Assembly (NCBI RefSeq): GCF_002900965.1
Contig: NZ_PJOM01000002.1
Location: 868,001 to 932,000, forward strand
DNA from: Pseudotabrizicola formosa
GTDB taxonomy: Bacteria; Pseudomonadota; Alphaproteobacteria; Rhodobacterales; Rhodobacteraceae
Direction of reading: 5' to 3'
DNA: 64,000 nucleotides
The notes under the pieces were generated by a model. It had not been told where the DNA came from. It searched no databases and saw only the letters and a list, made by a program, of their open reading frames with translations. Shown here in pieces: positions 40,702 to 49,007 of this stretch; positions within the stretch are counted from its first letter, which is position 1, and every line of letters begins with the position of its first letter. The position numbers and the translations under genes were made by a program.

Positions 40702-43095
40702 CTACAGCGCCGATGACACGTTCCAGATGTCTTTCATATAGCTGCGGATGGTGCGGTCAGAGGAGAAGAACCCCGACCGCGCTGTGTTCAGGGCCGCCAT
40801 CCTTGTCCAGTTGTCACGGTCGGCATAGGCGGTATCGACCCGCGCCTGCGCCGCGTCAAAGGCATCGAAATCGCTGGCCACAAGGAAATAGTCATGGTGC
40901 CAGACCCGGTGCACCAGATCGTGGTAGCGGTCCGGCTCTTCGGGGCTGAAGCGTCCTTCGGCAACCATTTGCAGCACATCCTGCAAGGTCTGGCTGGCCT
41001 CGATCGCCTTGCGGGCATGATCAGGGTCTTGCCGGCGCGCCATCGCCTCTTCGGTGGTCATGCCGAACAGGAAGAAGTTCTCGATCCCAACCTCTTGCAA
41101 AATCTCGACATTCGCGCCGTCGAGCGTGCCGATGGTGGGGGCGCCGTTGATCATGAACTTCATGTTGCCCGTGCCCGAGGCCTCCTTCCCGGCGGTAGAG
41201 ATCTGTTCGGACAGATCCGCCGCAGGGATAAGCCGTTCAGCCATCGACACGTTGTAATTGGCCGGATAGACCACCTTCAACAGATCACCCGTGACAGGAT
41301 CATTGTTAATGACCTGCGCCACATCATTGATAAGGCGGATGATTTCCTTGGCGACCGCATAGCCCGGGGCGGCCTTGCCACCAAAGATCTTGACCCGTGG
41401 CACCCAATTGGCCTTGGGATTTTGCCGGATTGCCTCCCAATGGCCGATGGTCTGCAGGATGTTCAACAACTGACGCTTGTATTCGTGAATCCGCTTGATC
41501 TGCACATCGAACAAGGCATCCGGGTTGACGGTGATGCCTTCATGGCTGGCCAGCCAATTCGACAGCGCCACCTTGTTCGCGCGCTTGGCTGCATCAAATT
41601 CTGCGCGGAATGCGCTGGTTTCAATAGGCTTTTCCAGATCCTTGAGCAGATCCAGATCAGCCTCCCAGTCCGAACCGATGGTATCGGTGATCAGGGTGGA
41701 CAGCGGCTTGTTGCACATCTTCAGCCAGCGACGCGGGGTCACCCCATTGGTCTGGTTCACAATCCGGTCGGGGTGCAGCGCATGCAGTTCCGGAAACAGG
41801 TTCTTCTTCACCAGATCAGAGTGCAGCGCCGAGACGCCGTTCACCTTATGGGCCATGATGAAGGCCAATTCGCCCATCCGCACCTCATGATGCTTGACGA
41901 TGCCGATGTAATGCGGACGGCCCCGGTGTTCGGTCTTGTGCCAGTGGTCGATCTGCTCGACGATCTGCATGTGGCGCGGCAGCACATTGCCGAAGGTGAA
42001 GGTGGCCCACCGCTCCAACGCTTCGGGCAGGAGCGTGTGGTTGGTATAGCCAAGGCAGTTGCGCGCCACCGGCAGCGCCTGATCGAACGGCATGCCATGC
42101 TCATCCACCAGCAGCCGCACCAGCTCTGGCCCGGCAATCGCGGGATGGGTGTCATTCATCTGGATCGCCACATGATCGGGCAGCTTGCGCAGGTCGGTCT
42201 CCGACGCAAGGAAGCGGCGCAGGATGTCTTGCAGCGCGGCGGAGGTCAGGAAAAACTCCTGCTTCAACCGCAACTCCTTGCCCTGATAGGTGGTGTCATC
42301 GGGATAAAGCACGCGTGACAGGGTGCGGGCCAACGCCTCCGGCTCAGCCGCAGCGGCGTAATCGCCGCGATTGAAGCGATCAAGGTCGAACATCGTGGTG
42401 GGCAGCGCCCCCCAAAGGCGCAGGGTGTTGGCCCATTTGCCCTGCCAGCCCACAACCGGCGTGTCATAGGCCGAGGCGACCACGGTCTCACTTGGCACCC
42501 AGACCTCGCGCCCGGCCTGCTGTTCCATATGGCCCTTGAACGGGATCACATAAGCCGCCTCGGGCCGGGTGAATTCCCACGGGTGATCCTGCTTGAGCCA
42601 GTCTTCCGGGGCTTCGACCTGACGCCCGCCTTCAAAGCGCTGGCGAAACAGCCCGTGTTCATAGCGGATGCCGTAGCCATAGGCCGGGCAGCCCAGCGTG
42701 GCCATAGATTCCATGAAACAGGCCGCCAGCCGCCCCAGACCGCCATTGCCAAGCGCGGCGTCCGGTTCATCCTCGATGATCGCGCGGAAATCCTGACCGA
42801 AACCGGCCATCGCCTCTATCGCCTGATCGCGCAGGCCCAAGTTGACGGTGGCATCTTCCAGAATCCGCCCGATCAGGAATTCCATCGACAGATAATAGAC
42901 CCGCTTGTGCCCGGTGGCCCAGGTCTTGCGGGTCGAGGCGAACCAGGGTTCGACAATCTGATCCCGGATCGCGAAAGACAGTGCCATACGCCAGTCATAG
43001 AGGCTGGCATGTTCGGCATCCTTGCCCAGCGTATAGGCCAGATGACGCAGGATATTGGCTTTCAACGAGGTCGGAGCGGAGCTGAGATCGTTCAT
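40702..43095 (-). CDS. glgP: Glycogen phosphorylase
   Basis: GT35 enzyme of 797 residues releasing glucose-1-phosphate from glycogen. [22 protein letters not shown] is the N-terminal signature and the PLP Lys lies in [15 protein letters not shown], followed by TLDGANVEI. The ATG at 43095 is chosen for the family start; ATG at 43125 is an alternative. It is first in the glgP-B-C-A-X-pgm operon, so degradation and synthesis are made from one transcript. Confidence 0.96.
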   Translation of the reverse strand: MNDLSSAPTSLKANILRHLAYTLGKDAEHASLYDWRMALSFAIRDQIVEPWFASTRKTWATGHKRVYYLSMEFLIGRILEDATVNLGLRDQAIEAMAGFGQDFRAIIEDEPDAALGNGGLGRLAACFMESMATLGCPAYGYGIRYEHGLFRQRFEGGRQVEAPEDWLKQDHPWEFTRPEAAYVIPFKGHMEQQAGREVWVPSETVVASAYDTPVVGWQGKWANTLRLWGALPTTMFDLDRFNRGDYAAAAEPEALARTLSRVLYPDDTTYQGKELRLKQEFFLTSAALQDILRRFLASETDLRKLPDHVAIQMNDTHPAIAGPELVRLLVDEHGMPFDQALPVARNCLGYTNHTLLPEALERWATFTFGNVLPRHMQIVEQIDHWHKTEHRGRPHYIGIVKHHEVRMGELAFIMAHKVNGVSALHSDLVKKNLFPELHALHPDRIVNQTNGVTPRRWLKMCNKPLSTLITDTIGSDWEADLDLLKDLEKPIETSAFRAEFDAAKRANKVALSNWLASHEGITVNPDALFDVQIKRIHEYKRQLLNILQTIGHWEAIRQNPKANWVPRVKIFGGKAAPGYAVAKEIIRLINDVAQVINNDPVTGDLLKVVYPANYNVSMAERLIPAADLSEQISTAGKEASGTGNMKFMINGAPTIGTLDGANVEILQEVGIENFFLFGMTTEEAMARRQDPDHARKAIEASQTLQDVLQMVAEGRFSPEEPDRYHDLVHRVWHHDYFLVASDFDAFDAAQARVDTAYADRDNWTRMAALNTARSGFFSSDRTIRSYMKDIWNVSSAL

Positions 43096-43283
43096 CGGGT
43101 TCCACAGGTTGGGGTGGCAAGACATCTGCCTGAGGCTAGACCCATGGCCGTCGGGGTCAAGCGCCCGCAGTTTGCCATTGATCTTGCCCGGGCGCGATGT
43201 CGCAGAAACTGCCTTCACAGTTACCGCAATCACCATCGGAACGCACGGATTTAAAGTGCCTTACTTTCAGATATTTAAAATTC

Positions 43284-43297
43284 TCAAAGCGCTTTGA
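43284..43297. promoter_or_regulatory. LacI-type operator candidate upstream of the glycogen operon
   Basis: TCAAAGCGCTTTGA is a perfect 14-bp palindrome with a central CG, about 190 bases upstream of glgP. The half CAAAGCGCT also occurs in the agl control region (2199-2207), and the AGCGCT centre recurs in the gap2 operator. Binding by a LacI-family carbon regulator is inferred; none is encoded next to it. Confidence 0.5.
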
Positions 43298-43442
43298 AGA
43301 CTCGCCCGTGGACAGAAAATGACACGGCCGGTGACAAACCCTTGCGACGGCCCCTGTGCCCAATCTGCGGGCAGCAGGTCTGTTTGTGCGGCAGGGGCTG
43401 TGTCACCCTGCCGGGCCTCGCGCAGTGGCCTTTGGCACTGGA

Positions 43443-43487
43443 TTGATCTGGATCAAGGCTCGTGCCGTGCCACTTGCGCAGTATTAA
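43443..43487 (+). promoter_or_regulatory. FNR-type promoter of the NsrR-like gene
   Basis: TTGAT-CTGG-ATCAA (43443-43456) is a perfect match to the FNR/FnrL consensus. TATTAA (43482-43487) could be the -10 hexamer, putting the box centre near -44 from a start around 43494, close to the class II activation position. The coding start is 71 bases downstream of the box. Confidence 0.75.
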
Positions 43488-43526
43488 CACTTATCCGGCA
43501 CATCTTTTGGCGCAGACACCCCCCAT

Positions 43527-43961
43527 ATGCGACTGACCACACGCACCAACCTCGCCATGCGCACGCTGATGTTCTGCGCCGCCAACCCGGACCGTATCGT
43601 GCGCAAGCGCGAGATCGCGCTGGCCTGCAATGCCAGCGAAAACCATCTGGCCCAGGTGATCCACTTGTTGGCCCAGACCGGCTATCTGCGCACCCTGCGC
43701 GGCCGCACCGGCGGGCTGATGCTGGGGTGCAGTGCCGCCACCATCACCGTAGGCGCAGTGTTCCGCCAGTTCGAGGCTTGCCTGCCCTTTGCCGAATGCT
43801 TTTCCAGCACTGACTGCACCTGCCCGCTGGTCGGGGCCTGCCGGCTGAAGGCCACGCTCGCCACGGCGCTGGAGGGATTCTATGCCGGGCTTGACGCGGT
43901 GACCCTGGAAGATCTGATGCGCGACAACACCGGCCTTCTCCGCTTGCTCAGCCTCGGGTAA
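43527..43961 (+). CDS. Rrf2-family iron-sulfur regulator, NsrR-like
   Basis: Regulator of 144 residues. The winged helix (LTTRTNLAMRTLMFCAANPDR, VIHLLAQTGYLRTLRGRTGGLML) is followed by the cluster region with C91, C99 and C105 (ECFSSTDCTCPLVGACRLK), which matches the three-Cys pattern of the nitric-oxide sensor NsrR. Extra Cys at 85 and 97 are nearby. A perfect FNR box upstream suggests low-oxygen expression, sensible for a NO sensor. No NO-detoxifying gene is adjacent, so other Rrf2 roles remain possible. Confidence 0.82.
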   Translation: MRLTTRTNLAMRTLMFCAANPDRIVRKREIALACNASENHLAQVIHLLAQTGYLRTLRGRTGGLMLGCSAATITVGAVFRQFEACLPFAECFSSTDCTCPLVGACRLKATLATALEGFYAGLDAVTLEDLMRDNTGLLRLLSLG

Positions 43962-43991
43962 CCTTGCTGTTTGGCACGAACCGGCGCACCC

Positions 43992-44009
43992 GTTTCCGAA
44001 ACGGAAACG
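43992..44009. promoter_or_regulatory. GTTTC/GAAAC motif upstream of a VPLPA-CTERM gene
   Basis: GTTTCCGAAACGGAAACG contains the palindrome CCGTTTC-C-GAAACGG (43990-44004) and a tandem GAAAC repeat of period 6. It is 115 bases upstream of the beta-helix protein gene. A 16-of-18 match lies at 56152-56169 upstream of another VPLPA-CTERM gene. Confidence 0.5.
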
Positions 44010-44123
44010 TCACAAAAGCTTCGCCAAGCCTGCATCTTTGCGTCACGCAAGACGATCAACCCTGCGGCGATACCGGAACCGGCTGGCGGCCTGTGCTGCA
44101 GCCAATCAAGGAGATTGCCCAGG

Positions 44124-45542
44124 ATGCGTTCGTCCGCATGTTTTACCACCGCTCTTGCCAGCACGGCACTGGTTCTGCTGGCCCTGCCCCAGGCGGGCCA
44201 TGCTGCGCCCTGCAGCTTTGGCATTGATCCGCTTGCCCCCACGGTCACCTGCGGCGCGCCGGACAGCGATCCGGTCAGTTCGGCACAAGATGGTCTGGCG
44301 GTTGTCGTCACCAGCACTGGCAGTGTGACCAGCACCAACCGCAACACCCCTCCGCTGGCCCTCGGCGGCACCACTGTCAGCGTCGTCAATGACGGCATCA
44401 TCGACAACTCTGACACCCGCAACAACACAGATGCCATCCAGGCCACCGGCAGCGGCCTGACCATCGTGAATTCGGGCAAGATATCCAGTGGCGACCGCGC
44501 CATTCACGCGCTGGACGGCTTTGGCGGCGGGCTGGTGGTGACCAACCTTGCCGATGGGGAAATCACCTCGCGCCGCCAGACCATCCGCACCGAAGGCTCG
44601 GCCCCCGGTTCGGTCGTGACCAATTACGGCACCATTTCTTCGCTGGAAGGCCGCGCTCTGCAATTGCGGGGCCAGGGCACCAGCGTAACCAATTACGGCA
44701 CGCTGATCGGCGGCGAAGAGGTGATCGAGGCGCGGGACGATTTCAGTCTGGTCAATTACGGCAGCATCAAGATCCGTGACGGGGTGGAAGATCAGGATGG
44801 CGTGCAATTCGCCTCTGGCACTGTCCTCAACCACGGTCTTATTCAGGGCAGCGACGACGGCATCGACATCGACGAAGGCACGATCACCAACACCGCGACC
44901 GGGCGCATCATCACCACCGGGTCCGGTGGCAATGGCATCGACATCGACCCGGAGTTTGACAACAGCCGCGATCCGCTCCGCCCCTCCGGCACGGTCACCA
45001 TCATCAACGCCGGTTACATCGAAGGCCCCTCGGCCATCGGCACCGACCCGGCCGCGCAGAACCGCGTGGAGGTCTACAACAGCGGCACGCTGGTTGGACG
45101 GGACAGCCCCGCCATAGCATTGGCACCGATGCAAGGCGACAGTCTGGTTTCGCTGAGCCGTGACAGCCAGGTGTTTGGCGACATCCTGTTTGGTGGTGGC
45201 AATGATGTGCTGGAAATCAAGGCGCTGAGCGCGGGCTTTTTGTTTGACGGGCAGGCCGATGGCGGCGCGGGGCAGAACACTTTGCGGCTGACCGATTACC
45301 TGCTGGCCGATATTGCCAGCTTCTCGCTTGTCGATGGTGTGGTGCAGTTTGCGCTGACCAGCGTGGCGGGCGAGACGCTGGGACGCTTCGTCAACTTCGA
45401 CACCTGGCTGCTGGGGGATGGCACCCGCTATGCCACCCGCGATCTGGCCGCCCAATTCGCGCCGGTACCGCTGCCTGCCGGCCTGCCGCTGATGCTTGCT
45501 GCGCTGGGCGGGCTGGCGCTGCTGCGCCGCCGCACAGCCTGA
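44124..45542 (+). CDS. Secreted beta-helix repeat protein with VPLPA-CTERM tail
   Basis: Exported protein of 472 residues. The signal peptide (CFTTALASTALVLLALPQAGHA) is followed by about 300 residues of short repeats of the form VxNxGxI (VVNDGIIDN, IVNSGKISSG, VTNYGTISS, VTNYGTLIGG, LVNYGSIKI, VLNHGLIQGS), as in right-handed beta helices of autotransporter passengers. There is no beta-barrel domain; instead the end is VPLPAGLPLMLAALGGLALLRRR, a VPLPA-CTERM sorting signal for an exosortase-type system. The ATG at 44124 follows AAGGAGATTGCCCAGG. Function unknown; surface or matrix protein is the family expectation. Confidence 0.82.
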   Translation: MRSSACFTTALASTALVLLALPQAGHAAPCSFGIDPLAPTVTCGAPDSDPVSSAQDGLAVVVTSTGSVTSTNRNTPPLALGGTTVSVVNDGIIDNSDTRNNTDAIQATGSGLTIVNSGKISSGDRAIHALDGFGGGLVVTNLADGEITSRRQTIRTEGSAPGSVVTNYGTISSLEGRALQLRGQGTSVTNYGTLIGGEEVIEARDDFSLVNYGSIKIRDGVEDQDGVQFASGTVLNHGLIQGSDDGIDIDEGTITNTATGRIITTGSGGNGIDIDPEFDNSRDPLRPSGTVTIINAGYIEGPSAIGTDPAAQNRVEVYNSGTLVGRDSPAIALAPMQGDSLVSLSRDSQVFGDILFGGGNDVLEIKALSAGFLFDGQADGGAGQNTLRLTDYLLADIASFSLVDGVVQFALTSVAGETLGRFVNFDTWLLGDGTRYATRDLAAQFAPVPLPAGLPLMLAALGGLALLRRRTA

Positions 45543-45604
45543 ACCTGCGCGGGCCGCATCCGGTTTGCACCGGGATTCGGCCCCTTGCCCAAGGGCGCGG
45601 CATC

Positions 45605-45635
45605 GTTAGCGCAAACATCAATGGTTTGCGCTAAC
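45605..45635. promoter_or_regulatory. Long inverted-repeat operator upstream of gap1
   Basis: GTTAGCGCAAAC and GTTTGCGCTAAC form perfect 12-bp arms around ATCAATG. It lies 85 bases before the first GAPDH start and is not followed by a T run, so an operator is likelier than a terminator for the gene upstream. The GTTAGCGC half is shared with the site ahead of gap2. Confidence 0.65.
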
Positions 45636-45719
45636 ATCATGATTGTAATGCGTTTTTGATCTTTGCACAGTGCTTTGCGCCCTGTATCTGAGCGTGGAGC
45701 ATTCAGGCAGGAGCGCGCC

Positions 45720-46721
45720 ATGACCATCACCGTCGCCATCAATGGCTTTGGCCGCATCGGGCGCTGCACTCTGGCCCATATTGCGGAATCAAACCGCAAT
45801 GATGTGCAGGTGGTGGCCATCAACGCGACCGGGCCGATTGAAACCAACGCGCATCTGTTGAAATATGACTCGGTGCATGGCCGCTTTCCCGGCGTGATCA
45901 AGGTCAGCGGCACAACGCTGGATCTGGGGCGTGGGCCGATCCGGGTGCAAAGCAGCTATGATCCGTCCGAGCTGGATTGGGACGGTGTGGATGTGGTGCT
46001 GGAATGCACGGGCAAGTTCAACGACCGTGACCGTGCCGCCGTGCACCTGACGCGGGGGGCCAAGCGGGTGCTGGTCAGCGCGCCCGCCAAGCGCGCCGAC
46101 ATGACGGTGGTCTACGGCGTCAACCACCGCGCCCTGACGCCCGACCATCACGTGGTATCCAACGGATCTTGCACCACCAATTGTCTGGCACCGCTGGCCA
46201 AGGTGCTCAATGACGCCATCGGCATCGAGTCGGGCATCATGACCACCATCCACAGCTACACCGGCGACCAGCCCACGCTGGACCGCCGCCATGCCGATCT
46301 GTACCGCGCCCGCGCGGCCAGCATGGCGATGATCCCCACCACCACCGGGGCGGCCAAGGCGCTGGGCGAAGTGTTGCCGGAACTGGCCGGAAAGCTGGAT
46401 GGCACCTCGCTGCGGGTGCCCACCCCCAATGTCAGCGCGGTAGATCTGACCTTCATCGCCGCGAAATCGGTGACGGTGGACGAGGTGAATGCGATCGTGC
46501 GCGAGGCCTGCGCCGGCTATATGGGCATGGTGATGGCCTATGATCCGGAACCCAAGGTCTCTATCGACTTCAATCACACCACGCAGTCGTCTATCTTTGC
46601 CCCGGACCAGACCCGCGTTGTTGGCCGTTCGGTGCGGGTTCTGGCCTGGTATGACAATGAATGGGGCTTTTCCTGCCGCATGGCCGATGTGGCCGGTGTG
46701 ATGGGGCGGCTGCTGCACTGA
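45720..46721 (+). CDS. Glyceraldehyde-3-phosphate dehydrogenase, GapB-like (gap1)
   Basis: GAPDH of 333 residues. The catalytic Cys is in SNGSCTTNCLAP and the C-terminus has VLAWYDNEWGFSCRM. After the second strand it reads VVAINATGPIETN, without the Asp that normally binds the NAD ribose (INDL), and the next region is ECTGKFNDRDRA. Both features resemble Bacillus GapB, which prefers NADP and works in gluconeogenesis. The coenzyme is therefore inferred. AGGAG lies 8 bases before the ATG. It is followed by a small membrane peptide gene and a second GAPDH gene. Confidence 0.92.
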   Translation: MTITVAINGFGRIGRCTLAHIAESNRNDVQVVAINATGPIETNAHLLKYDSVHGRFPGVIKVSGTTLDLGRGPIRVQSSYDPSELDWDGVDVVLECTGKFNDRDRAAVHLTRGAKRVLVSAPAKRADMTVVYGVNHRALTPDHHVVSNGSCTTNCLAPLAKVLNDAIGIESGIMTTIHSYTGDQPTLDRRHADLYRARAASMAMIPTTTGAAKALGEVLPELAGKLDGTSLRVPTPNVSAVDLTFIAAKSVTVDEVNAIVREACAGYMGMVMAYDPEPKVSIDFNHTTQSSIFAPDQTRVVGRSVRVLAWYDNEWGFSCRMADVAGVMGRLLH

Positions 46722-46748
46722 CCGGGGGAAGGTGCGCCCCGACTGGGG

Positions 46749-46898
46749 ATGAATGTGACCGACCGGATTGCCCTGAGCCTTGGCCTGATCATCATCGCGG
46801 CGGCAGGCGCGGACATTGCATGGAACGACGCCAGCGCGTTGCTGTTTCTCTCGATGAAATTCGCGGATATGGTGGAATGGTCGGCATTCTGGCGCTGA
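46749..46898 (+). CDS. Small single-pass membrane protein between the two GAPDH genes, 49 residues
   Basis: A short ORF, starting MNVTDRIALSLGLIIIAAAG, with one hydrophobic helix, then ADIAWNDASALLFLSMKFADMVEWSAFWR ending in an aromatic motif (EWSAFWR). The ATG follows ACTGGGG and lies 27 bases after the gap1 stop, so it is probably co-transcribed. I recall similar peptides of about 50 residues beside gap genes in Rhodobacterales, but this is memory and not a search. The helix and Trp-rich end suggest an inner-membrane anchor or regulator. Confidence 0.65.
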   Translation: MNVTDRIALSLGLIIIAAAGADIAWNDASALLFLSMKFADMVEWSAFWR

Positions 46899-46940
46899 AT
46901 GCGCCAGTCTGCCGTTGATTTTTGCCGCTGACTGGTGATG

Positions 46941-46950
46941 TTAGCGCTAA
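46941..46950. promoter_or_regulatory. Palindromic operator candidate upstream of gap2
   Basis: TTAGCGCTAA is a perfect 10-bp palindrome extended by G on the left (GTTAGCGCTAAAC, 46940-46952). It lies 38 bases before the gap2 start and shares GTTAGCGC with the gap1 inverted repeat. The AGCGCT centre is typical of LacI-family sites in alphaproteobacteria. Confidence 0.6.
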
Positions 46951-46987
46951 ACGTGACATGCGAGTCGCTTTTCATCAGGAGATTGCC

Positions 46988-47989
46988 ATGACGGTCAAAG
47001 TTGCCATCAACGGGTTCGGGCGCATCGGGCGCAATGTGTTGCGCGCCATCATCGAATCGGGCCGCACGGATATCGAGGTCATTGCGATCAATGATCTGGG
47101 CCCGGTTGAAACCAACGCGCATCTGCTGCGCTTCGATTCGGTGCATGGCCGCTTTCCCGGCACCGTGACCACTGGCGACGACTGGATCGACGCGGGCCGC
47201 GGCAAGATGCGGGTGACCGCCCTGCGCAACCCGGCCGATCTGCCATGGTCGGATGTCGATGTGGTGATGGAATGCACCGGCATCTTCACCAGCAAGGAAA
47301 AATGCCAGGCCCATCTGGAAAACGGCGCGAAACGCGTGCTGATCTCGGCCCCAGGTGATGGTGCAGACAAGACCATCGTCTACGGCGTGAACCATGACAC
47401 GCTGACATCGGATGATATCATCGTGTCCAACGCGTCCTGCACCACCAACTGCCTGTCGCCGGTGGCATACGTGCTGAACAACGTGATCGGCATCGAAAAA
47501 GGCATGATGACCACGATCCACAGCTACACCGGCGACCAGCCGACGCTGGATACCATGCACAAGGATCTGTACCGGGGCCGCGCCGCCGCCCTGTCGATGA
47601 TCCCCACCAGCACCGGGGCGGCCAAGGCCGTGGGACTGGTGCTGCCCGAACTGAAGGGCCGGATGGACGGCTTTGCCATCCGCGTGCCGACGCCGAATGT
47701 CTCGGTCGTTGACCTGAAGTTCATCGCCAAGCGTGAAACGTCGGTGGAGGAGATAAATGCCGCGATCAAATCGGCCGCGGATGGCAAGCTGAAGGGCATT
47801 CTGGGCTATACCGAGTACAAGAACGTCTCGTCAGACTTCAACCACGACCCGCATTCTTCGGTGTTCCATATGGATCAGACCAAGGTGATGGATGGCACGT
47901 TCTGTTCCATCCTGACCTGGTATGACAATGAATGGGGCTTTTCCAACCGGATGGCCGATACCGCAGTGGCGATGGGCAAGCTGATCTGA
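46988..47989 (+). CDS. gap: Glyceraldehyde-3-phosphate dehydrogenase, classical type (gap2)
   Basis: GAPDH of 333 residues. The NAD-type AINDLGPVETNAHLLRF keeps the Asp after the second strand; the catalytic Cys is in SNASCTTNCLSP and the C-terminus has ILTWYDNEWGFSNRM. CTGIFTSKEKCQAHL is the ordinary glycolytic form. CAGGAG lies 7 bases upstream of the ATG. It has its own operator and starts 89 bases after the small membrane gene, so it may be transcribed separately from gap1. Confidence 0.95.
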   Translation: MTVKVAINGFGRIGRNVLRAIIESGRTDIEVIAINDLGPVETNAHLLRFDSVHGRFPGTVTTGDDWIDAGRGKMRVTALRNPADLPWSDVDVVMECTGIFTSKEKCQAHLENGAKRVLISAPGDGADKTIVYGVNHDTLTSDDIIVSNASCTTNCLSPVAYVLNNVIGIEKGMMTTIHSYTGDQPTLDTMHKDLYRGRAAALSMIPTSTGAAKAVGLVLPELKGRMDGFAIRVPTPNVSVVDLKFIAKRETSVEEINAAIKSAADGKLKGILGYTEYKNVSSDFNHDPHSSVFHMDQTKVMDGTFCSILTWYDNEWGFSNRMADTAVAMGKLI

Positions 47990-48204
47990 TCCCGCACGGG
48001 CGGGCCGCGGACAAGCGGGATATCTCCACTGGGCGCAGGCAAGAAAGCTCGAGCCGCCACATAGTCGGCCCGCTCTTGCCTTGCTTGTACCCAAATCATG
48101 CATGGCAAAGACATATTGCCGGTTGAGCGAATCATCAGACGATCCTAGCGTTTTCCTTCTTTTGGTGTTTCCGGCCTGTCCGGGTTTTTGTTCATGGAGG
48201 AAAA

Positions 48205-48870
48205 ATGCGCTACGCTCTCGCCTTTACCCTTGCAACCTGTCTTGCCCCTATGGCGCAGGCAGCCCCTCTCATCCTTGATTTCAGCGGCAGCATTTGTGGT
48301 GCGGCCGCTGACACGGTTTGCGGCAACGGATCGTTCATCGGGCAGTCATACGGTGATATCGCCGGGCAGCTGGATGTCATTTATGACGGTTCGCGCGATA
48401 ATGCCGGGCTCTTTGACGTTCGTCATTGGGCTGGCGGATATGAGACCCTGCCCCATGTCGCCTATGGCGAATTTGTGGGGGGCGGTCTGTCTATTCTGTT
48501 CCAGCCGCTTGCGGGTTTTGCAGTCACTGTCTCGGGCTTTGAGATCGCACCTTATGCAAGCTCTATTTCGGATACGCTGGTGCAGGTCATCGACACCGCC
48601 GCCAACACTCTGCTGGTGAACCAGAGCTTTACACCGCTTGCCACAGGGGAAGTGACCTCGTTCAACGGGTCCTGGACCTCGGCCTCGGGCATTCAGATCA
48701 ATCTTGGCCCCGATGCCTGGAACGTGGGTATTTCCAATATCCTCTATTCGGTAGCCGCAGTCGATCCGGGAACGCCGCCCGCCGTACCGCTGCCGGCTGC
48801 GGGCTGGATGATGTTGGCCGGTGTGGGGGCGCTTGGTGCCTTGGCGCGCCGCCGCCGCACCACCGCCTGA
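48205..48870 (+). CDS. VPLPA-CTERM secreted protein, 221 residues
   Basis: Exported protein with a signal peptide (RYALAFTLATCLAPMAQA), a mid-region of beta-rich sequence (ILDFSGSICGAAADTVCGNG, GQLDVIYDGSRDN) and the tail VPLPAAGWMMLAGVGALGALARRRR. Two Cys near the N-terminus could form a disulfide. GGAGGAAAA lies directly before the ATG. Such tails are cut or anchored by exosortase-like enzymes; no such enzyme is in the window. Function of the body is unknown. Confidence 0.78.
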   Translation: MRYALAFTLATCLAPMAQAAPLILDFSGSICGAAADTVCGNGSFIGQSYGDIAGQLDVIYDGSRDNAGLFDVRHWAGGYETLPHVAYGEFVGGGLSILFQPLAGFAVTVSGFEIAPYASSISDTLVQVIDTAANTLLVNQSFTPLATGEVTSFNGSWTSASGIQINLGPDAWNVGISNILYSVAAVDPGTPPAVPLPAAGWMMLAGVGALGALARRRRTTA

Positions 48871-48941
48871 GGCGCAATGGTCCTGGCGCCCTTGCCGTGA
48901 ACGGCAGGGTGCGAGAACACGCCTGAGCTCAGGCATGTTTC

Positions 48942-48978
48942 GGGCCGGTCACGTTTTGTGACCGGCCCTCGCTTTTTA
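48942..48978 (+). terminator. Terminator after the 48205 gene
   Basis: An 11-bp stem GGGCCGGTCAC / GTGACCGGCCC with a GTTTT loop, then TCGCTTTTTATT. A separate perfect palindrome GCCTGAGCTCAGGC lies just before it (48921-48934). Confidence 0.85.
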
Positions 48979-49007
48979 TTGTCTCGGCAACGGGTTATGA
49001 GGGCGTC

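Larger units (their letters stand above)
43096..43526. other. Divergent intergenic region, glgP / NsrR-like gene
   Basis: These 431 bases carry the regulatory DNA for the glycogen operon on one side and the Rrf2 regulator on the other. The stretch 43240-43320 is unusually AT-rich and contains the palindrome listed separately; the right part holds an FNR box. No open frame has protein-like features. Confidence 0.6.

Noticed and set aside
38880-40949. Open frame of 689 codons antisense to glgB
   Set aside because: Same kind of shadow: glgB on the other strand carries all GH13 motifs.
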